Positions 7,562 through 16,793 of a stretch of DNA of 64,000 nt are shown one piece after another. Every line of letters starts with the position of its first letter. The stretch's first letter is position 1. A model generated the notes under the pieces. It was given only the letters and a program-made list of their open reading frames with translations, did not search any database and was not told the DNA's origin. Made by a program: the position numbers and the translations under genes. The stretch comes from Blastopirellula retiformator (GTDB taxonomy: Bacteria > Planctomycetota > Planctomycetia > Pirellulales > Pirellulaceae): NCBI RefSeq assembly GCF_007859755.1, contig NZ_SJPF01000004.1, positions 558,894 through 622,893 of the forward strand. The letters run 5' to 3'.

Positions 7562-10216
7562 CTAAACGTTCTCCATCAGGTCTTTTCGAATAAGATAGGG
7601 TTCCCCCTCTTCAATCAGCCAGTCGCCATAGCGGTCCAGCGACCACTCGTTCACCGCTTCAACGGCGCCGCTAAGCATTACCTGCAGTTCGCCGGATAGT
7701 TCGCGCATTTCGCCGGTGGTCCATTCCTCTTTTTCCAGGATTCGCGTCAAGAATGGTGCGTACCGGGAATCGAGTTCCGGCGCTAGCAAAACCGCAGTTG
7801 CCGAATGCGCGGGCTCCACTTCACTAACGCGCTCCGCCGTAGAAGAGGCCGCAGGCTCGTCGACTTCGTCTTCCATCTCGTCTGAGTCCTGCATTGCTTC
7901 TTGCAGAATTCCAGCAACTTGGCGAGTTTCGGTCATGATGTGGGCGATTCGCTCCAGATCAAGATGAACCACCTGCCCATGGGCTGATCCGCTATCGACT
8001 TGATCGGGCGAATCGGCGTGTCGACGAAGTAACGCATCCAGATCTTCGCTGCGCAAGTCGAGCATTTTATACGCTTTGCGGAGCGCCCTCTGCTCGTCAT
8101 CGGTAATAACTTCGTCGATTGCGGCGACGCCTACCAGGAATTCACCCACCATCAGGCGTTGGTCGCGGCTAAGGCGTTTTACTAGTTTGTTGGTGATCGC
8201 GTTTTCGCCAGATCGGGAATGTAGTAGCAAGTACTGCAGACATTCGAGCCGCTTGGAGTCGGCATCCGACAGGTTAAATTGCCCTTCGAGGTGATTACTG
8301 ATAAATCGCAATTCGTCGTCGTCGACCTTGCCGTCCGCCTCAGCGATACTTGCCCCCAGACGCAGGAGCGTTGCGGCGGCGACGTATTCACCTCCCAACT
8401 CATGGGGTTCGCCGTCGAGGAAAAAAAGCGTAACACGTTCATCCCAAAGGTAATAATCACCTGTCGAACGAGCGTCTGGCTCGACGCCGATCCCTAGGGC
8501 ATCGGCAGTTCCTAATAATTTAGTGCATTGCGTCTTAGTTAGCCGTTTGCGGTGGGAAACCCCCTTCAGTGTCGCTAGTTCGCCGATAGGGACGATTGGT
8601 CGCCCCTCTTCGTCAGCATGGCGGTCCCAAATTTCCATCCAACTGTCCGTGTCAGGATGATCTCCGTCCTGTAGCTCTCGTGGTAACGCCTCGTACGCCT
8701 CAGCGGTTAGCTCGCCCTCTGTTTTCTTTGCGATCCGGCTAAATGCTTTTAGTTCGTCAATCGTCGATTCCCAAATCTCGATCAATGGACGAAACTGAGA
8801 AGAAATCGCTAAAACATCTGGCATTGCGGAGAGCGACTTGCGAATCCGGTCCCAGTTCCGAATCAGCGAACCGCTCGCCGGTTGGTATTCAACCTTGGCG
8901 GATCGCTTGCCAGCGCGCAGCTTCATTCCCTGTGGAAATTCCGTTGCGTATTTGGCGGCGAACAGTTTCTCGAATTCATCTCTATGACGACGTACGATGA
9001 CGCTCGACGTAGAACGAGAGTCGCATTGGCAAGCTAAAACCGCAATATCACTAGGCAGACTGAGACCGGCTCGGTAATAAATCGCCAACAGGTAGCCGAT
9101 TAGGTCATCGTTCCAACGACTCGTCGCTGCAATCGCATCATTAATCAGCGAGGATGGTACTGTCGTTGATTCGCTCAACTGATAAATCGTCATCCAAAGC
9201 AAGCTTGTCGTGTAGCGACGGAACGAATTCGAGTAGCTATAAATCCCCAGCAGGCGAATCAGTTCTTGAGCGATCGGCAAAAAATCGGTGCGATCAACGA
9301 TGGAACGCTGTTCAAGGCCGTAAAAGTAAATAAAGACGTAACCAAGATCGATGTCCGGATCGCTTTTTCCGGTGAGTAGCCAGTCGAGATATTTTGCTCG
9401 TTGGCTTGGCGAACAATCGTAATAGCTTGGCCAGTACGAAAGCGGCTCCGCCACCTGGCTCCCCGCTGGGGCGACCGATAGCGAACCATCTATTACGGAC
9501 GCATGCCAGCCGCCTCGGCCTGGCTTGCCGGTAGCGTAGACCAGCGGCCATTTGACGACTCCTCGGCCAAGATCAAGTTCCGTGCCAGGACCGTAATAGT
9601 AGACCTGGTCATTAGGCAGCTTCACCTCCAAAGAGCTATCGAAAATCTTCCCCCACATCGAAGGTCGGGAAGGAGGAGGCGTTGGAGGCTGATAGCTTGG
9701 TCGCGGCGCCGGCTTGGGCTTTGCGACGGCCTGGCGAGCTGGTCGGATTTCGACCAAATCGTCGTCCGATTTAGTCACGACTATCGTTGCTGGCACCAGT
9801 TTTTCGCTATGAACAACTGGCTTATTTTTCTCAGTTAGCGTCGATGGCTGATTCACTGGCATTGCAGAGTCTTCAGTAAGCTTTCGCCGCGCCGCGTTTT
9901 CCAGAGAATCATGTACTGCGGAAAAGATGGCACTACGATTCCAGACGATCGCTTCGACGCCGAGCGCAAGGACAACCAATAGCATTGCACTCGTTGGACC
10001 GATCGTGATGATCAGGAAAAGATAGGCGACCAAGTGGACTGCGCCCGCCACCGCCAAGATGATCCAGATCGAAAGCGGCTCGTCATGCGCTTGGTCATTC
10101 GATCCTCCCGGCGCAATTAAGGCTCCAGAACACTTAGGGCATTGTACCGTTTCGCCCGCATATTCCTCCGAGATTTTTAGCGGCGAATTGCAGTGCGGGC
10201 ACGAAACGACAGTCAT
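7562..10216 (-). CDS. TerB-N/TerB/TerB-C protein with zinc ribbon and membrane anchor, Shango SngA-type
   Basis: The 884-residue product begins with a zinc ribbon (CPHC and CPKC, cysteines 6, 9, 26, 29), then two predicted membrane segments (about 49-70 and 72-92). A Pro-rich linker leads to a TerB-N domain (about 185-400, with YVFIYFYGLEQR), a TerB domain with acidic repeats (EADGKVDDDEL and the matching second loop, about 620-755) and a TerB-C domain at the end. I chose ATG 10216 because the zinc ribbon starts five residues later. A GTG at 10276 is in frame but adds 20 residues unlike the family. It is first in the operon with the ATPase and helicase. TerB proteins are linked to metal-dependent stress and phage response. 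The membrane anchor is, as far as I recall, not part of described Shango TerB proteins. Confidence 0.87.
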   Translation of the reverse strand: MTVVSCPHCNSPLKISEEYAGETVQCPKCSGALIAPGGSNDQAHDEPLSIWIILAVAGAVHLVAYLFLIITIGPTSAMLLVVLALGVEAIVWNRSAIFSAVHDSLENAARRKLTEDSAMPVNQPSTLTEKNKPVVHSEKLVPATIVVTKSDDDLVEIRPARQAVAKPKPAPRPSYQPPTPPPSRPSMWGKIFDSSLEVKLPNDQVYYYGPGTELDLGRGVVKWPLVYATGKPGRGGWHASVIDGSLSVAPAGSQVAEPLSYWPSYYDCSPSQRAKYLDWLLTGKSDPDIDLGYVFIYFYGLEQRSIVDRTDFLPIAQELIRLLGIYSYSNSFRRYTTSLLWMTIYQLSESTTVPSSLINDAIAATSRWNDDLIGYLLAIYYRAGLSLPSDIAVLACQCDSRSTSSVIVRRHRDEFEKLFAAKYATEFPQGMKLRAGKRSAKVEYQPASGSLIRNWDRIRKSLSAMPDVLAISSQFRPLIEIWESTIDELKAFSRIAKKTEGELTAEAYEALPRELQDGDHPDTDSWMEIWDRHADEEGRPIVPIGELATLKGVSHRKRLTKTQCTKLLGTADALGIGVEPDARSTGDYYLWDERVTLFFLDGEPHELGGEYVAAATLLRLGASIAEADGKVDDDELRFISNHLEGQFNLSDADSKRLECLQYLLLHSRSGENAITNKLVKRLSRDQRLMVGEFLVGVAAIDEVITDDEQRALRKAYKMLDLRSEDLDALLRRHADSPDQVDSGSAHGQVVHLDLERIAHIMTETRQVAGILQEAMQDSDEMEDEVDEPAASSTAERVSEVEPAHSATAVLLAPELDSRYAPFLTRILEKEEWTTGEMRELSGELQVMLSGAVEAVNEWSLDRYGDWLIEEGEPYLIRKDLMENV

Positions 10217-10432
10217 TAAAAAACCCAGGAAAGCGAATTTTCCACCCAACAACCAACACTGGTTACATAGAGCCACCTATTATAGTGATCTCGCCTTTCA
10301 AAAAAAACATTGGGCGGGGGCTTGCCGTTGAATAACATCTCTCAGTTCAAGCATGCCCCTGCAATATCTTGCCGCACAGACAGAGCCAAACGTCCAATGC
10401 GAACCAATCGGAAATCCCAGTAGCCACCTCAA

Positions 10433-10888
10433 ATGCCAACCCCATCCCACCTCCACACCTTCCTAGGCGAAGACCGCTTCACCCGGTCGGTGCCGGGCGA
10501 AGCCAACGGGACTCGGCTGTCGTACTGGATGGAGGAGGCTTGGGGGAAGTTTGTGGCGGCGCATCCTGATTGTCAGTTGACCTATCCGGAGATCGTCGCC
10601 GTTTTCTCGATCTGTCCTGATCATGGCGTGTTGGTGCAGCGGGCCCGGTTTCTGGAATTGGTGGCGGCGTGGCTGCAGGGGCCGTTGCACAGGATCGAGG
10701 AGGTCGGCGGCGGTGAGTTGCCGTTTGATCCGCAGCGGCTGAAATGCAAGTCGCAGCTGCAGCCGGGGGACGGGTGGCGGCAGTTTCGCTCGCCGCCGGA
10801 GAGTTGGGCCGCGATGGCGGGTCTGGAAGGGTTTGTCCTGGTTCGGGATGGCGACGTGATTGATTATGTGGTGACGTGCATGAATTGA
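10433..10888 (+). CDS. Hypothetical protein, 151 residues
   Basis: I do not recognise this protein. It has no signal peptide or membrane segment and has an ordinary, globular composition with a tryptophan-rich middle and C-terminal half. Codon use resembles the neighbouring GC-rich genes, not the lower-GC defence operon upstream. No clear Shine-Dalgarno site precedes the ATG. It stands alone, divergent from the TerB gene and 273 bp ahead of the next gene. It may be a real conserved planctomycete protein, but the sequence offers no function. Confidence 0.55.
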   Translation: MPTPSHLHTFLGEDRFTRSVPGEANGTRLSYWMEEAWGKFVAAHPDCQLTYPEIVAVFSICPDHGVLVQRARFLELVAAWLQGPLHRIEEVGGGELPFDPQRLKCKSQLQPGDGWRQFRSPPESWAAMAGLEGFVLVRDGDVIDYVVTCMN

Positions 10889-10904
10889 CGCGGCGCTGTG
10901 AAGA

Positions 10905-10926
10905 GTTGGGTCTTGACCCAGCCTAC
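10905..10926. repeat. REP-like palindrome, single arm
   Basis: The sequence TTGGGTCTTGACCCAGCCTAC contains the small palindrome TGGGTCTTGACCCA and matches the right arm of the paired elements at 16641-16716 and 17661-17736. It lies in the 273-bp gap (10889-11161), where I see nothing else apart from a short ACTGGC/GGCCAGT hairpin. Confidence 0.65.
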
Positions 10927-11161
10927 GACAGAACCCACACCAGAGAAGAGACTGGCTGTTGGCCAGTGGCACCCGGCGGCGGCAGCAAGGTCGTAGAAAC
11001 TGCCGTTGTTGCCGGGGTTGGGCGTTGGCGATCTCCCCAACAGGGGCGAATTCCCCTCTCTCGGATGCTGGTATGGGGGCGGCTGGCGGTTTAGGATAGG
11101 AGATTCCCTCCAACTTCGACGCGAAGTCGTACTTCTCGATCCACCCAGGAATCATTCTCCT

Positions 11162-13717
11162 ATGTCTCGTTCTCTACTTGCCCTGCTGTTTTTCTGCCTG
11201 GTCGCGTCGGTGGCGATCGCCCAAGAGAAGAAACCGACCGGCAATACCGCGACGCCGATCGACCTGATCACGACGCTGCCGGGCTTTCAGGTCGAGCTGC
11301 TTTACTCGGTGCCGGCCGACGTGCAGGGGTCGTGGGTCAATCTGTGCACCGACGACAAAGGTCGCATCTTGGTGAGCGATCAGTTTGGCGGGCTCTATCG
11401 CATCACGCCGCCGCCGGCGGGCGAAACCTTGAGCCAGGACGACATCGAGGCGGTGCCGGCCAAGATCCGCGGCGTCAACGGCATGCTGTGGGCGTTCGAC
11501 TCGTTGTATGTCGGCGTGAACGATTACGAGCGGAAGATTCCTTCGGGCCTCTACCGCATTACCGACAGCGACGGCGACGACATGCTGGACAAGGTCGAGC
11601 TGCTGCGCGAGCTGAACTCGGGCAGCGACCATGGCGTGCATGCGGTGTTGCCGACGCCGGATGGCGAAGCGTTTTACCTGGTGACCGGCAACAATACCAA
11701 GCCGACCAAGCTGGCCGATAGTTCGCCGGTGCGTCAGGTGTGGGGCGAAGACCATCTGTTGCCGAGCATGCCGGATGGCCGCGGGCACAACCGGGGCGTC
11801 TTGGCGCCGGGGGGCATCATCTATCGCGTTTCGCCCGACGGCAAGAAGTTTGAAGCGGTCGCCAATGGCTTTCGCAACATCTTTGACGCGGCGGTCAATC
11901 ATGACGGCGAGCTGTTTACGTATGACGCCGACATGGAATATGACTTTAACACGCCCTGGTATCGCCCGACCCGCATTTGCCACGTCACCAGCGGCGCCGA
12001 GTTTGGCTGGCGGAACGGCGCCGGCAAACGGATGCCGTTTTACGCCGACAATCTGCCGGGGATCTTGGACATCGGCCCAGGCTCGCCGACCGGCATGACG
12101 TTTGGCTATGGGGCGAAGTTTCCGGCCAAGTACCAAGAGGCGTTGTATGCGCTCGATTGGAGCTGGGGCAAGCTGTACGCGGTTCACCTGACGCCGAGCG
12201 GTTCGTCGTACACGGCGACCAAAGAAGAGTTTGTGACCGGCGCCCCGCTGCCGATCACCGACGCGATCATCAACCCGAAAGATGGCGCGATGTACTTTGC
12301 CATCGGCGGGCGTCGCGTGCAGTCAGGCCTGTACCGGGTGACCTATGTTGGCGACGAGTCGACCAAGCGGGTCGATCCGCCGAGCGCGGCCAGCGAAGCT
12401 CGCGAAGTGCGTTACGCCTTGGAAGCGTTCCACGGCAAGCAAGACCCAGCGGCGATCGAGGCGGCGTGGCCTTACCTGGCCGACGAGGATCGCTTCATTC
12501 GCTTCGCCGCTCGCACCGCGATTGAGCATCAGCCAGTCGAGACCTGGGCCGATAAAGCGTTGAACGAGACCGACCCGGCAAAGCAGGTGACGGCGCTGCT
12601 GGCTTTGGCTCGCGTGACCGGCATCGATCCGCAGCATCGCAAGAAGAGCGACCCGGCGGTCGACGTGGCGATGCGCGACAAGCTACTGACGGCGATCACG
12701 GCGATTGATGCGGAGAAGCTCGATCTGGCGCAGCAACTGATTTTGGTTCGCACGGTGCAGATCATCTTGGTTCGCTTTGGTGAGCCCGATCAGGCGATGG
12801 TCGACAGGCTGACCGCGCAGCTGGATCCGCTCTTCCCGGCAAAGTCGGCCGAGTTGAACTGGCTGCTATGCGAAACGCTGGCCTACCTGCAATCGCCAAC
12901 GGTCGCCGCCAAGGCAATGGCGTTGATCGCGGCGGCGCCGGCGCAGGAAGAGCAGATGCAGTATGCCCGGTCGATTCGCTTCTTGACCGCAGGCTGGACG
13001 CCGGAGCTGCGGAAGCAGTACATCGAGTGGTTCCTGAAAGCGGCCAACTACAAGGGTGGCGCCAGTTTCGACAAGTTCATCGAGTTCATTCGGACCGACG
13101 CCGTCGCTTCGATCAGCGATGAAGAAAAAGAGAGCATGCAGGAGCTGCTGGCGAAGAAGGCCGAAAAGAAGTCGGCCCTGGAGAACCTGGGCGAGATCTT
13201 CGCCGGCCGCGAAACGACCGAGTGGACGCTGGAAGAACTTTCGAGCGCCGCGAAGACCGGCTTGAAAGGTCGCGACTACGCCAACGGCCGCAAGATGTTT
13301 GCGGCGGCTGGATGTTACGCCTGCCATCGGTTTGGCGATCAGGGGGGAATGACCGGTCCCGATCTGACGTCGGCCGGGCGTCGTTACTCGCCGCATGACT
13401 TGCTGGACCAGGTGATCAACCCCAGCAAGGTGATCAACGATCAGTTCTCGTCGGTCAAAGTGCTGACCTTCGACGGCAAAATCCACACCGGCGTGGTGGT
13501 CAACCTGAACGGCAACTCGATGATCTTGAACACCGATCTGACCAATCCGAATGATCGAGTGAACATCAACCGCAATGACATCGAAGAAATGGCGGTCTCG
13601 AAGATCTCGGCCATGCCGACCGGGCTGTTCAAATCGATGACCAAGGAAGAAATTTTGGACCTGACCGCCTACCTGCTAAGCGGCGGCGACCCGGGGCATC
13701 ACTTCTTTGAGAAGTAG
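11162..13717 (+). CDS. PVC-type membrane-bound dehydrogenase with C-terminal cytochrome c domain
   Basis: The 851-residue product has a signal peptide (ALLFFCLVASVAIAQ, cleavage near residue 20). It is then a beta-propeller-like region of the Pirellula/Verrucomicrobium membrane-bound dehydrogenase type (about 30-420), an alpha-helical repeat region (about 430-680) and a C-terminal heme domain with a single CYACH (CxxCH) motif followed by the conserved VINPSKVINDQFSS region. Such proteins are abundant in planctomycetes and are thought to oxidise a sugar or alcohol outside the cytoplasm and pass electrons to heme; the substrate is unknown. I start at ATG 11162, with AGGA about 10 nt upstream, because the signal peptide begins there. 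In-frame sequence to 11006 is intergenic. Confidence 0.9.
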   Translation: MSRSLLALLFFCLVASVAIAQEKKPTGNTATPIDLITTLPGFQVELLYSVPADVQGSWVNLCTDDKGRILVSDQFGGLYRITPPPAGETLSQDDIEAVPAKIRGVNGMLWAFDSLYVGVNDYERKIPSGLYRITDSDGDDMLDKVELLRELNSGSDHGVHAVLPTPDGEAFYLVTGNNTKPTKLADSSPVRQVWGEDHLLPSMPDGRGHNRGVLAPGGIIYRVSPDGKKFEAVANGFRNIFDAAVNHDGELFTYDADMEYDFNTPWYRPTRICHVTSGAEFGWRNGAGKRMPFYADNLPGILDIGPGSPTGMTFGYGAKFPAKYQEALYALDWSWGKLYAVHLTPSGSSYTATKEEFVTGAPLPITDAIINPKDGAMYFAIGGRRVQSGLYRVTYVGDESTKRVDPPSAASEAREVRYALEAFHGKQDPAAIEAAWPYLADEDRFIRFAARTAIEHQPVETWADKALNETDPAKQVTALLALARVTGIDPQHRKKSDPAVDVAMRDKLLTAITAIDAEKLDLAQQLILVRTVQIILVRFGEPDQAMVDRLTAQLDPLFPAKSAELNWLLCETLAYLQSPTVAAKAMALIAAAPAQEEQMQYARSIRFLTAGWTPELRKQYIEWFLKAANYKGGASFDKFIEFIRTDAVASISDEEKESMQELLAKKAEKKSALENLGEIFAGRETTEWTLEELSSAAKTGLKGRDYANGRKMFAAAGCYACHRFGDQGGMTGPDLTSAGRRYSPHDLLDQVINPSKVINDQFSSVKVLTFDGKIHTGVVVNLNGNSMILNTDLTNPNDRVNINRNDIEEMAVSKISAMPTGLFKSMTKEEILDLTAYLLSGGDPGHHFFEK

Positions 13718-14086
13718 TGGATGCGGTAAGTTATCGACCGGAAAGCGGGCAGTCGTTTGGCTGTCCGCTTTCTTGATGCGCGATGCCCACAGTGCTGGGT
13801 CTCGACCCAGCCTACGGCGTGGCGGTCCACCCGCATCTGCTTACGCGGCCCCTTCTCAAGCAGGATTGATTCGCCATCTACTGTTTATACAATAGTTCGA
13901 GAGCCGTTTTCTTAATACTTTCTTCACAACTTTTCGCCCGCTTGAGGGTTGTATCTCGCATTGCGAATTTGGCGTTTCTCTGACCGAACGTGCGCGGTGT
14001 CCGTCTTGGCCAGAGAGGTGGATTGATCATGGAGCGCTGCGCCGGTTTTGACGGAGGCTTGGCGGCGCCTGGACACGAATGCGACG
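13718..14086. other. Intergenic region with terminator hairpin and REP arm
   Basis: No gene is supported in these 369 bases. A hairpin at 13741-13772 (GAAAGCGGGCAG with CTGTCCGCTTTC, one G-T pair, 8-nt loop) probably terminates the upstream dehydrogenase gene. A REP arm lies at 13794-13816. An AT-rich stretch near 13885-13925 could hold the promoter of the DUF4956 gene, but I cannot assign boxes with confidence. Confidence 0.6.
13794..13816. repeat. REP-like palindrome, single arm
   Basis: The arm GCTGGGTCTCGACCCAGC is followed by CTACG and matches the right arms of the paired elements near 16.7 and 17.7 kb. Confidence 0.7.
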
Positions 14087-14803
14087 ATGGAATTTCTCGA
14101 AGTCCCGATCTTCGACGCCGACATCTTTAAGCTGCTGGTACGTTTCGGCATCAATCTCTTCTTTTTGACGCTGGTGGTGGCGTTGGGGATTTATCCCAGT
14201 CAGCAGAAGCGCGAGTTCGCGTTTACGGCGGTGATGCTGAACATCGTCGTCTTCTTTATCTGCTTCACGATGAAGAAGCTGGAGCTGGACCTTGGCCTGG
14301 CGCTGGGGTTGTTCGCCGTGTTTGGGGTGCTGCGGTATCGGACCGACGCGATCCGCCCCAAAGAGATGACCTACCTCTTTATCGTGATCGGCATCGCGGT
14401 GATTAACTCGCTGGCCAATCGCAAAACGAGCTACGCCGAAGTGATGCTGGTCAACAGCGTGATCTTCGCCAGCACGATGCTGAAAGAGCGCGTGGTCGGC
14501 AATGGAGTAAACGGCGGCGACAAGAAGAAAGAGAAGTTAAGCGGCGGCGATGGTAACGGACGCGAAGGCGGAAATGGCGACGTCAAAGAGAAGCCTTCCA
14601 AACGGGAAAAGTACACGCTGGAATACGATCGGCTTGAGTGGCTAGGAGACGCCCACCGCGCCGAGCTGCTTGCCGATCTGCGTACCCGCACCGGCCTGAA
14701 TGTTGAGCAGGTCGAGATCAAGACGATCGACCTGCCGCAACAGAAGGCGACGCTGGCGATCTGGATCGCACCGAGCGAACCGGACGCTCCGCCGAACGCG
14801 TAA
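14087..14803 (+). CDS. DUF4956 membrane protein
   Basis: The 238-residue product has four likely membrane segments in its first ~130 residues and the family hallmark GLFAVFGVLRYRTDAIRPKE (about 76-95). A charged Gly/Lys-rich linker (about 140-170) leads to a soluble C-terminal domain. I start at ATG 14087; the in-frame TTG at 14048 adds 13 residues. A GACGGAGG stretch lies too far upstream to help, so the start is not certain. DUF4956 genes are commonly found with CotH-kinase and VTC-like polyphosphate polymerase genes. The next gene is cotH-like (54 bp downstream), but no VTC gene is present. The molecular function is unknown. Confidence 0.85.
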   Translation: MEFLEVPIFDADIFKLLVRFGINLFFLTLVVALGIYPSQQKREFAFTAVMLNIVVFFICFTMKKLELDLGLALGLFAVFGVLRYRTDAIRPKEMTYLFIVIGIAVINSLANRKTSYAEVMLVNSVIFASTMLKERVVGNGVNGGDKKKEKLSGGDGNGREGGNGDVKEKPSKREKYTLEYDRLEWLGDAHRAELLADLRTRTGLNVEQVEIKTIDLPQQKATLAIWIAPSEPDAPPNA

Positions 14804-14857
14804 CGCGAACAACCGCCCCCAGACAGACATTATTCATCCAACCCAAGAGCGACGAAC

Positions 14858-16561
14858 ATGATGCGATACGTTTACCGAATTGGCCTGATGCTGCTGCTGG
14901 CGTTTTTGACGACCGCCGCCGTAGGGCAGGGGGCAGGCGGTTTCCCCGGCTTTGGCGGACCAGGCGGGCCCGGCGGCAATCGGGCCGATCGCGAACTTGT
15001 CGAAGAGTATGACCGCGACGAAAACGGTTGGCTCAACCAGCAGGAACGGGCCGAAGCGCGGGCCGAAGTGAAGTCGGCCGGCAATCGTCGCGGCGGCTTT
15101 GGCGGAGGTCGTGGGCGCGGCGGCAATCGCCCCGCCGCCGAGCCGGGACCGAAACTGTCGCCGGCCGATGTCGAGAACTTTCCGGACGCCAAGTGGTACG
15201 ATCCGTACGTGCTGCGGACGATCTTCCTGGAGTTCGAGAACGACGACTGGGAGCAAGAACTGGAAGATTTTCATGACACCGACGTCGAGGCGGTGGCGAC
15301 GCTGACTGTCGATGGCAAGAGTTACCAGAACGTCGGCATCCGGTTTCGCGGCGCGTCGTCGTACTTCATGGTTCCGGCTGGCTACAAGCGGTCGCTGAAC
15401 GTCTCGCTCGACCTGGCCGATGAGGATCAGCGGTTGCATGGCTACAAAACGCTCAATTTGCTCAACGGCGCCAGCGACGCGTCATTCATGAGCACCGTCC
15501 TCTATTCGCAAATTGCCCGCGAGTTTATCCCGGCGCCCAAAGCGAACCACGTGCGGGTCGTCATCAACGGCGAGAGCTGGGGCGTCTACACCAACGTGCA
15601 GCAGTTCGACAAAGACTTTTTGAAGGAGAACTATCCTTCGTCGAAGGGAACCCGCTGGAAGGTAAGCGGCAGCCCCAACGGCGACGGCGGGCTTCGTTAC
15701 CTGGGCGAAGATGTTGACCAGTACAAGAGCCGTTACGACATGAAGTCGAGCGACGGCGCCAAGGCCTGGGCCGCGCTGATCCGGCTCTGCCGCACGCTGA
15801 ACGAAACGCCGGCAGAGCAGTTGGAAGCGGAACTGGCGCCGATGCTCGACATCGACGAGACGCTGAAGTTTTTGGCGCTCGACGTGGCGCTGGTCAACAG
15901 CGATGGCTACTGGACGCGAGCCAGCGACTACTACATCTTCCTCGACAAAGAGAAGCAGTTTCACGTCATTCCGCACGACATGAACGAGGCGTTCCAAGGA
16001 GGCCGCGGACCGGGCGGCCGTGGCCCCGGCGGACCACGCGGACCAGGTCGTTTCGGACCTCCGGCAGGCCCGGACGGCGATGGTGGTCCGATGCCGCCGG
16101 AAGGTCGCCCCGACGTGCGCCGTCCCGAGGATGGCGAACGGGGCCGACAACGTGGCCGCGGCATGTTCGGTGGGTTTGGATTTGGCTTCGGTGGCCCTGG
16201 CGGACCAGGTGGGCCCGGAGGTCATGGCGGGGTCGAGCTCGATCCGCTGGTGTCGCTCGAAAACCCACGGATGCCGCTGCGAAGCCGCTTGCTGGCGCTG
16301 CCCCATTTGCGGGAGAAATACTTGGCGTACGTGCGCGAGATCGCCGAGAAAACGTTCGCTCCGGAACATGTCGAACCGATCATCGCCCGGCATGCCGAGT
16401 TGATCGCCGCCGATATCGCCAACGACACCCGCAAACTGGAATCGCTGGAAGCGTTCGAGCAAGCGACCGCGGTGAAAGATCCCGGCGAAGGATCGCTGCT
16501 GAACTTCTTGCAGAAGCGGCGTGAGTATCTGCTGAACTACCAGCCGCCGGCTGCGAAGTAA
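14858..16561 (+). CDS. Secreted CotH-kinase family protein
   Basis: The 567-residue product has a signal peptide (residues 1-24), a Gly-rich stretch, and an EF-hand-like loop (DRDENGWLNQQE, about residues 51-62). The CotH domain covers about 110-390, with GIRFRGASS, RSLNVSLD and the HVIPHDMNEAF segment where family kinases keep their metal-binding acidic residues. A Gly/Pro-rich insertion (about 375-465, GPGG repeats) interrupts the domain before a helical C-terminus. CotH proteins are atypical protein kinases in spore coats; in planctomycetes they are secreted and their substrates are unknown. The pairing with DUF4956 supports a shared role at the cell surface. Confidence 0.9.
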   Translation: MMRYVYRIGLMLLLAFLTTAAVGQGAGGFPGFGGPGGPGGNRADRELVEEYDRDENGWLNQQERAEARAEVKSAGNRRGGFGGGRGRGGNRPAAEPGPKLSPADVENFPDAKWYDPYVLRTIFLEFENDDWEQELEDFHDTDVEAVATLTVDGKSYQNVGIRFRGASSYFMVPAGYKRSLNVSLDLADEDQRLHGYKTLNLLNGASDASFMSTVLYSQIAREFIPAPKANHVRVVINGESWGVYTNVQQFDKDFLKENYPSSKGTRWKVSGSPNGDGGLRYLGEDVDQYKSRYDMKSSDGAKAWAALIRLCRTLNETPAEQLEAELAPMLDIDETLKFLALDVALVNSDGYWTRASDYYIFLDKEKQFHVIPHDMNEAFQGGRGPGGRGPGGPRGPGRFGPPAGPDGDGGPMPPEGRPDVRRPEDGERGRQRGRGMFGGFGFGFGGPGGPGGPGGHGGVELDPLVSLENPRMPLRSRLLALPHLREKYLAYVREIAEKTFAPEHVEPIIARHAELIAADIANDTRKLESLEAFEQATAVKDPGEGSLLNFLQKRREYLLNYQPPAAK

Positions 16562-16565
16562 GCCT

Positions 16566-16616
16566 CAGCAGGGCATGGCTCTTTCTCGTTCGATGCGGGA
16601 AAGAGCATGCCTGCTG
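16566..16616. repeat. Long hairpin downstream of the CotH gene
   Basis: The arms CAGCAGGGCATGGCTCTTTC and GAAAGAGCATGCCTGCTG pair with two single-base bulges around a ~13-nt loop. There is no T run. It may protect the mRNA 3' end, and it resembles the hairpin at 3587-3626. Confidence 0.65.
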
Positions 16617-16640
16617 ATGAAGTACAAGCCGCTTGGCTTC

Positions 16641-16716
16641 CGTAGGCTGGGACGGGTCCCAGCGACTTTCCACTGCGGCGCGAAGCCAGAAAAGCTGGGT
16701 CTCGCCCCAGCCTACG
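16641..16716. repeat. Paired REP-like element
   Basis: The left arm (CGTAGGCTGGGACGGGTCCC) and right arm (GCTGGGTCTCGCCCCAGC then CTACG) are inverted copies ~40 bp apart, and each holds its own small palindrome. The same arrangement occurs at 17661-17736. Confidence 0.75.
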
Positions 16717-16723
16717 CTACTAG

Positions 16724-16790
16724 CAGTCCGTTGATTTTCTCAACGGGCTGCTGGATCGCAGGGATGCGATTCCTTCATGGGAAAAATAGT
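16724..16790 (+). mobile_element. Serial-hairpin element, truncated copy
   Basis: The element begins CAGTCCGTTG directly after CTAG (16720-16723). It keeps the first two hairpins to about 16771, then a degraded remnant up to AAAATAG. The rest of the ~150-bp unit is missing. It lies immediately downstream of the DUF1080 gene stop on the opposite strand. Confidence 0.75.
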
Positions 16791-16793
16791 GAA

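Noticed and set aside
4019-10216. BREX system
   Set aside because: The ATPase resembles BrxD, but no PglX, PglZ, BrxC or BrxL gene is nearby, and the TerB protein fits Shango instead.
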